DNA from: Tetranychus cinnabarinus
Taxonomy: Eukaryota; Arthropoda; Arachnida; Trombidiformes; Tetranychidae
Assembly (NCBI GenBank): GCA_022266195.1
Contig: WHVY01000005.1
Coordinates: forward strand, 7,812,001 to 7,876,000
DNA length: 64,000 nucleotides
Reading direction: 5' to 3'
Positions 61,404 through 64,000 of the stretch are shown piece after piece; positions within the stretch are counted from its first letter, which is position 1; each line of letters opens with the position of its first letter. The translations under genes and the position numbers were made by a program. The notes beneath the pieces were generated by a model. The model had not been told where the DNA came from, did no database searches, and worked only from the letters and a program-made list of their open reading frames with translations.

Positions 61404-62476
61404 GATTTAAATTGATCATTGCCATCATTATATTAATCCGTTAAGAAAAGTTGGAAAAAAAAGATTTTTTTTGTTCGTTGAAAACTGAAAACACAAAAAC
61501 CCAAAATGAAAACTCTTATGTCAAATTATTCAATGCATAATCAATAAAACAACCAAAGGCAAACTCACAAGTTGATGTTGAAACAAATCTAGAGACTAAC
61601 CATTGAAATTAACAATGGTAATTATTTATTAACAGTGGCTATTGAGCTTAAGTGAGATTGATTGATGGACAGCATAATTGTGATGTGATGTTTTACTGTA
61701 AATATGGAAGTGAGTTATTAGTTTACAGTTAAATAATGTTTTTGTTTTTCCTGGTTATTCCTCTTTTCAATTACATTTTGATTGTATCCTGATTTGGCTC
61801 TTAAAATTATTTCATTAACTAATTGGTATTACTTTAAGAGTATTTCAATTCTAATGTTATACAAATTAATGTTGTTCACAATACAAAACAAAAAACAATA
61901 AATATTGTATTTCTCACTCTTTTAATTTAGACTTTTCAACCCATTTTTTGCGCTTTCACTGTAATCTTTTCATTAAATTGATTAGAAATAGAAACATCAA
62001 GTCGATCATTTTGATTAAAAAAACAACTAAACCGTAATTATGCTTCTAAACAGTTAATCCTTTTCTTTTGCCAATAATATATGACATTATGAAAGGCAAA
62101 TATATTTTGTAAATTCAGCTTTGATTCAAATCAATTAATCATGGCGAGTTAATACTTTTGTTTTCTGCTTGTTTTTCCGTCAGTTTACATTAACTGTGAT
62201 ATAAATTGAATGAATAAAAAACACAAATTAAAAGACAGAAATTTATCAATGTCTGTATAATTGTATAATTTTACACATACAACAGAGTCTAACAGGAATA
62301 AAAGAGGAGACTTTTATTGTTGCTGTTGCTGTTTTGTCAACAATCGATTAATAAAACGTGATCATCATCACCATCAGCAGCAGCAGTAGAAGTGAAGATT
62401 GTTCATTCTGGTGATTGTTGAAGAAGTTGTTCTTTACTGATTGCTTTGTGAATTAACATAAATATCTTTAATAATA
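61404..62476. other. Convergent 3' flanks of allatostatin A and amphiphysin
   Basis: Contains poly(A) signals for the allatostatin gene (AATAAA at 61543 and 61897) and, in the right half, the 3' UTR side of amphiphysin, including CAGCAGCAG-like and CTGTTGCTG runs near 62310-62390. No exon recognised. Confidence 0.5.
61897..61902 (+). terminator. Poly(A) signal downstream of allatostatin A
   Basis: AATAAA about 490 bases after the stop codon; an earlier AATAAA at 61543 is an alternative site. Confidence 0.4.
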
Positions 62477-62668
62477 TTAGATGGGTTTGGTGAAATTGGC
62501 AGGAAACAATCCTTTCTCTCCGGTCGATTCTTTTACTCCAACTAGCCAGCCTTCTTCTTGCTCTTCTGGATCTTCGTATTCAACAACTCGAATTATTTCT
62601 CCGGCTTCAAACGATAATTCATCTGAATCTTCAGCGACATATTTGTAAGTGGCACGCACCTTTAACTG
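62477..62668 (-). CDS. Amph: Amphiphysin, last exon (SH3 domain), partial gene
   Basis: The exon begins after acceptor TCCCTCTTTTCAG with QLKVRATYKYVAEDSDELSF and ends FPANFTKPI and a stop, 63 residues. It is a complete SH3 domain: ALYDY-type YKYVAEDSDELSF, EGWLVGVKE, and GLFPANF. The EYEDPEEQEEGW insert in the loop is characteristic of amphiphysin/BIN1, where human BIN1 has NPEEQDEGW. Amphiphysins pair an N-terminal BAR domain that bends membranes with this SH3 domain. In arthropods they act in T-tubule organisation in muscle and at the membrane cortex. The other exons must lie beyond the right edge: nothing between 62669 and 64000 resembles the BAR domain, so the last intron exceeds 1.3 kb. 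Confidence 0.88.
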   Translation of the reverse strand, partial: QLKVRATYKYVAEDSDELSFEAGEIIRVVEYEDPEEQEEGWLVGVKESTGEKGLFPANFTKPI

Positions 62669-64000
62669 CTGAAAAGAGGGAGAAACAAACAAATTAGTAA
62701 AATTGATTCAACAGAAAAATTTATAAATTTAAAGTCGATGGCCTACACATGTTGATGATAATCAACAAATTGTTCACAATATTTGTGATTGTTCCTGTTG
62801 CCTTTTTTATTAACCTAAACATCATGTTCACAATATTTGGGCTTTCAACCTGTATTTCAAATCTTATTACTTGTACCTGAATCTACCTTGCACACATAGA
62901 CTGGTTTGCATAATCAGCATACCTGAGAACAGGTTTAATCTTTGCTTTGCCAAAACAAAATGAAAGTTATTAATATTTTAAACTATTGATAAATATATAT
63001 TAGATGAGGATGAAAACTGATTGAGACTTATTTAAATGGAAGGACAATTAGCATTGATGATGACTACATTATTAATGGACAAAGACGAACAGATTAGCCG
63101 AAAAGTGAACAAGGTTGAATACATTAGAGGAAGTAGGATTGAAGCATCTGAAATTAATTGTCCAACAATTGATTGCTCAAATAATGGTTAATCATTCAAA
63201 GTGATGATGCTGTGAACTTTGCTATTAGGAAATGAAAACCGGATTTAATCAAGAAACGATGAATCAATTTATTATAATTTAATGTGACCTTAACATGATT
63301 AAAGAAACTGATAATTCAATGGAGACTGGAATGGGTAGAAAACCCGATGAAAGGTAAATATTAAAAGCTTAACCCTTTCCCAAGTTTTCAAGATAAATAA
63401 AAATGTAACAATAATATGAGGATTAAATGAAGAAGAGGTTTAACCAAGTTGATGATGAAGAGCATAAAATTGGTTGAAAAGCTTAATTCACTGGTTAAAA
63501 TCAAAGGTGACTAATAATTGCTAAAGACAATCACGATCTAATTAAGTGGAAACAAAAGCAACAAAATATAATAACAAGGTTGAAAGATTGATTGAAAGGT
63601 TAAGAAAGGTAAGAAAATATAAGCGAATATTAATTTGACTCATTACTTAAGGCCTAACAAATTGGGAAGAGATTTTGTCAAGGTCATCAGGTTAATTCGC
63701 TTTTACCTGATTAAGATTATCTAAGAGCTAAAAAATGACTAAGACTTTACTTGTTATTTGGTTTGTTGTGAGTTAAATTAATAACAACATGAGATAATGA
63801 CAGTTGAACAGAATTGAAAACAAGTTTTTTGGTTAATAACCCGCAATACTTGGTGAATAGCATTAACAACAAGATATTAAGATAACATGTTGGCTATTTT
63901 TCAAGCTGGTCAAGCATGTTGTTAATTTTTATCAGAATAAGGATGGAGGCTAACGATGATCATCAGTTGATATGATACACTAAGACAAAATGGTGTTTAT
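62669..64000 (-). other. Amphiphysin intron, to the window edge
   Basis: AT-rich sequence with no exon recognised. It begins at the acceptor of the SH3 exon and runs out of the window. Confidence 0.6.

Noticed and set aside
61108..61410. Alternate plus-strand frame across the allatostatin array
   Set aside because: It is the shifted reading of the repeated RYxFGLGKR units; the precursor frame is unambiguous.
1..64000. CRISPR arrays, bacterial operons, rRNA or tRNA genes, intact mobile elements with terminal repeats, or viral insertions
   Set aside because: None seen. The genes are spliced metazoan genes; no direct-repeat/spacer pattern, no tRNA cloverleaf with A and B boxes and no long terminal repeats were recognised by eye.

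Overview
The window is a piece of a eukaryotic, AT-rich arthropod genome. Nearly every recognisable gene is split by GT-AG introns, most of them short (75 to about 900 bases) with GTAAGT-like donors and T-rich acceptors. The gene set is metazoan: two neuropeptide precursors (CAPA-type and allatostatin A), a single-LIM muscle LIM protein, amphiphysin, a tetraspanin, dysbindin, CPSF6 and a Regnase. The -PRV/-PRI-amide CAPA peptides, the FGL/FGI-amide allatostatins, the compact introns and the strong AT bias suggest a chelicerate, most likely an acariform (spider-mite-like) mite. That placement is inference; no species was checked.

Layout. Positions 1-8.9 kb hold no gene I can defend, only some exon-like and hairpin islands. 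A single-ORF transposase-derived protein with a SWIM zinc finger lies at 8.9-10.5 kb (minus). Then come a three-exon Ly6/quiver-family GPI-type protein (11.7-12.9 kb, plus), an unknown helical protein with a 75-base in-frame intron (13.5-14.2 kb, plus) and CPSF6/CFIm68 (15.0-17.4 kb, minus, six exons). A 54-residue serine palmitoyltransferase small subunit (minus) is head-to-head with dysbindin (plus) at 18.0-19.4 kb, followed by a muscle LIM protein (21.1-21.6 kb). A Regnase/ZC3H12 gene spans 23.2-34.5 kb on the minus strand, with a complete CAPA neuropeptide gene nested on the opposite strand in its 5.3-kb second intron. Next are a possible small secreted peptide (35.7 kb), TMEM231 (36.3-37.5 kb, minus), a NEDD8 gene whose last exon continues in frame into a CtIP/RBBP8 C-terminal domain (38.1-38.8 kb, minus), and a five-exon tetraspanin (41.5-43.3 kb, plus). 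A tentative two-exon gene sits at 46.6-47.6 kb. The next 13 kb look like intergenic or intronic DNA, then the allatostatin A precursor (60.7-61.4 kb, plus) and the last exon of amphiphysin (62.5-62.7 kb, minus), which runs off the right edge.

Many of these genes are visible only after splicing by eye: Ly6, ssSPT, the first exons of dysbindin, CAPA, CPSF6, Regnase and NEDD8, and the tetraspanin exons. Each splice proposed for the well-supported genes keeps phase and restores family motifs across the junction. The most unusual item is the NEDD8-CtIP fusion: a 76-residue NEDD8 ending in the processing diglycine, followed in the same exon by 97 residues carrying the conserved end-resection domain of CtIP. 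The genes do not form one pathway. They are a typical mixed metazoan neighbourhood in which overlaps, nesting and divergent pairs are the main structural interest.
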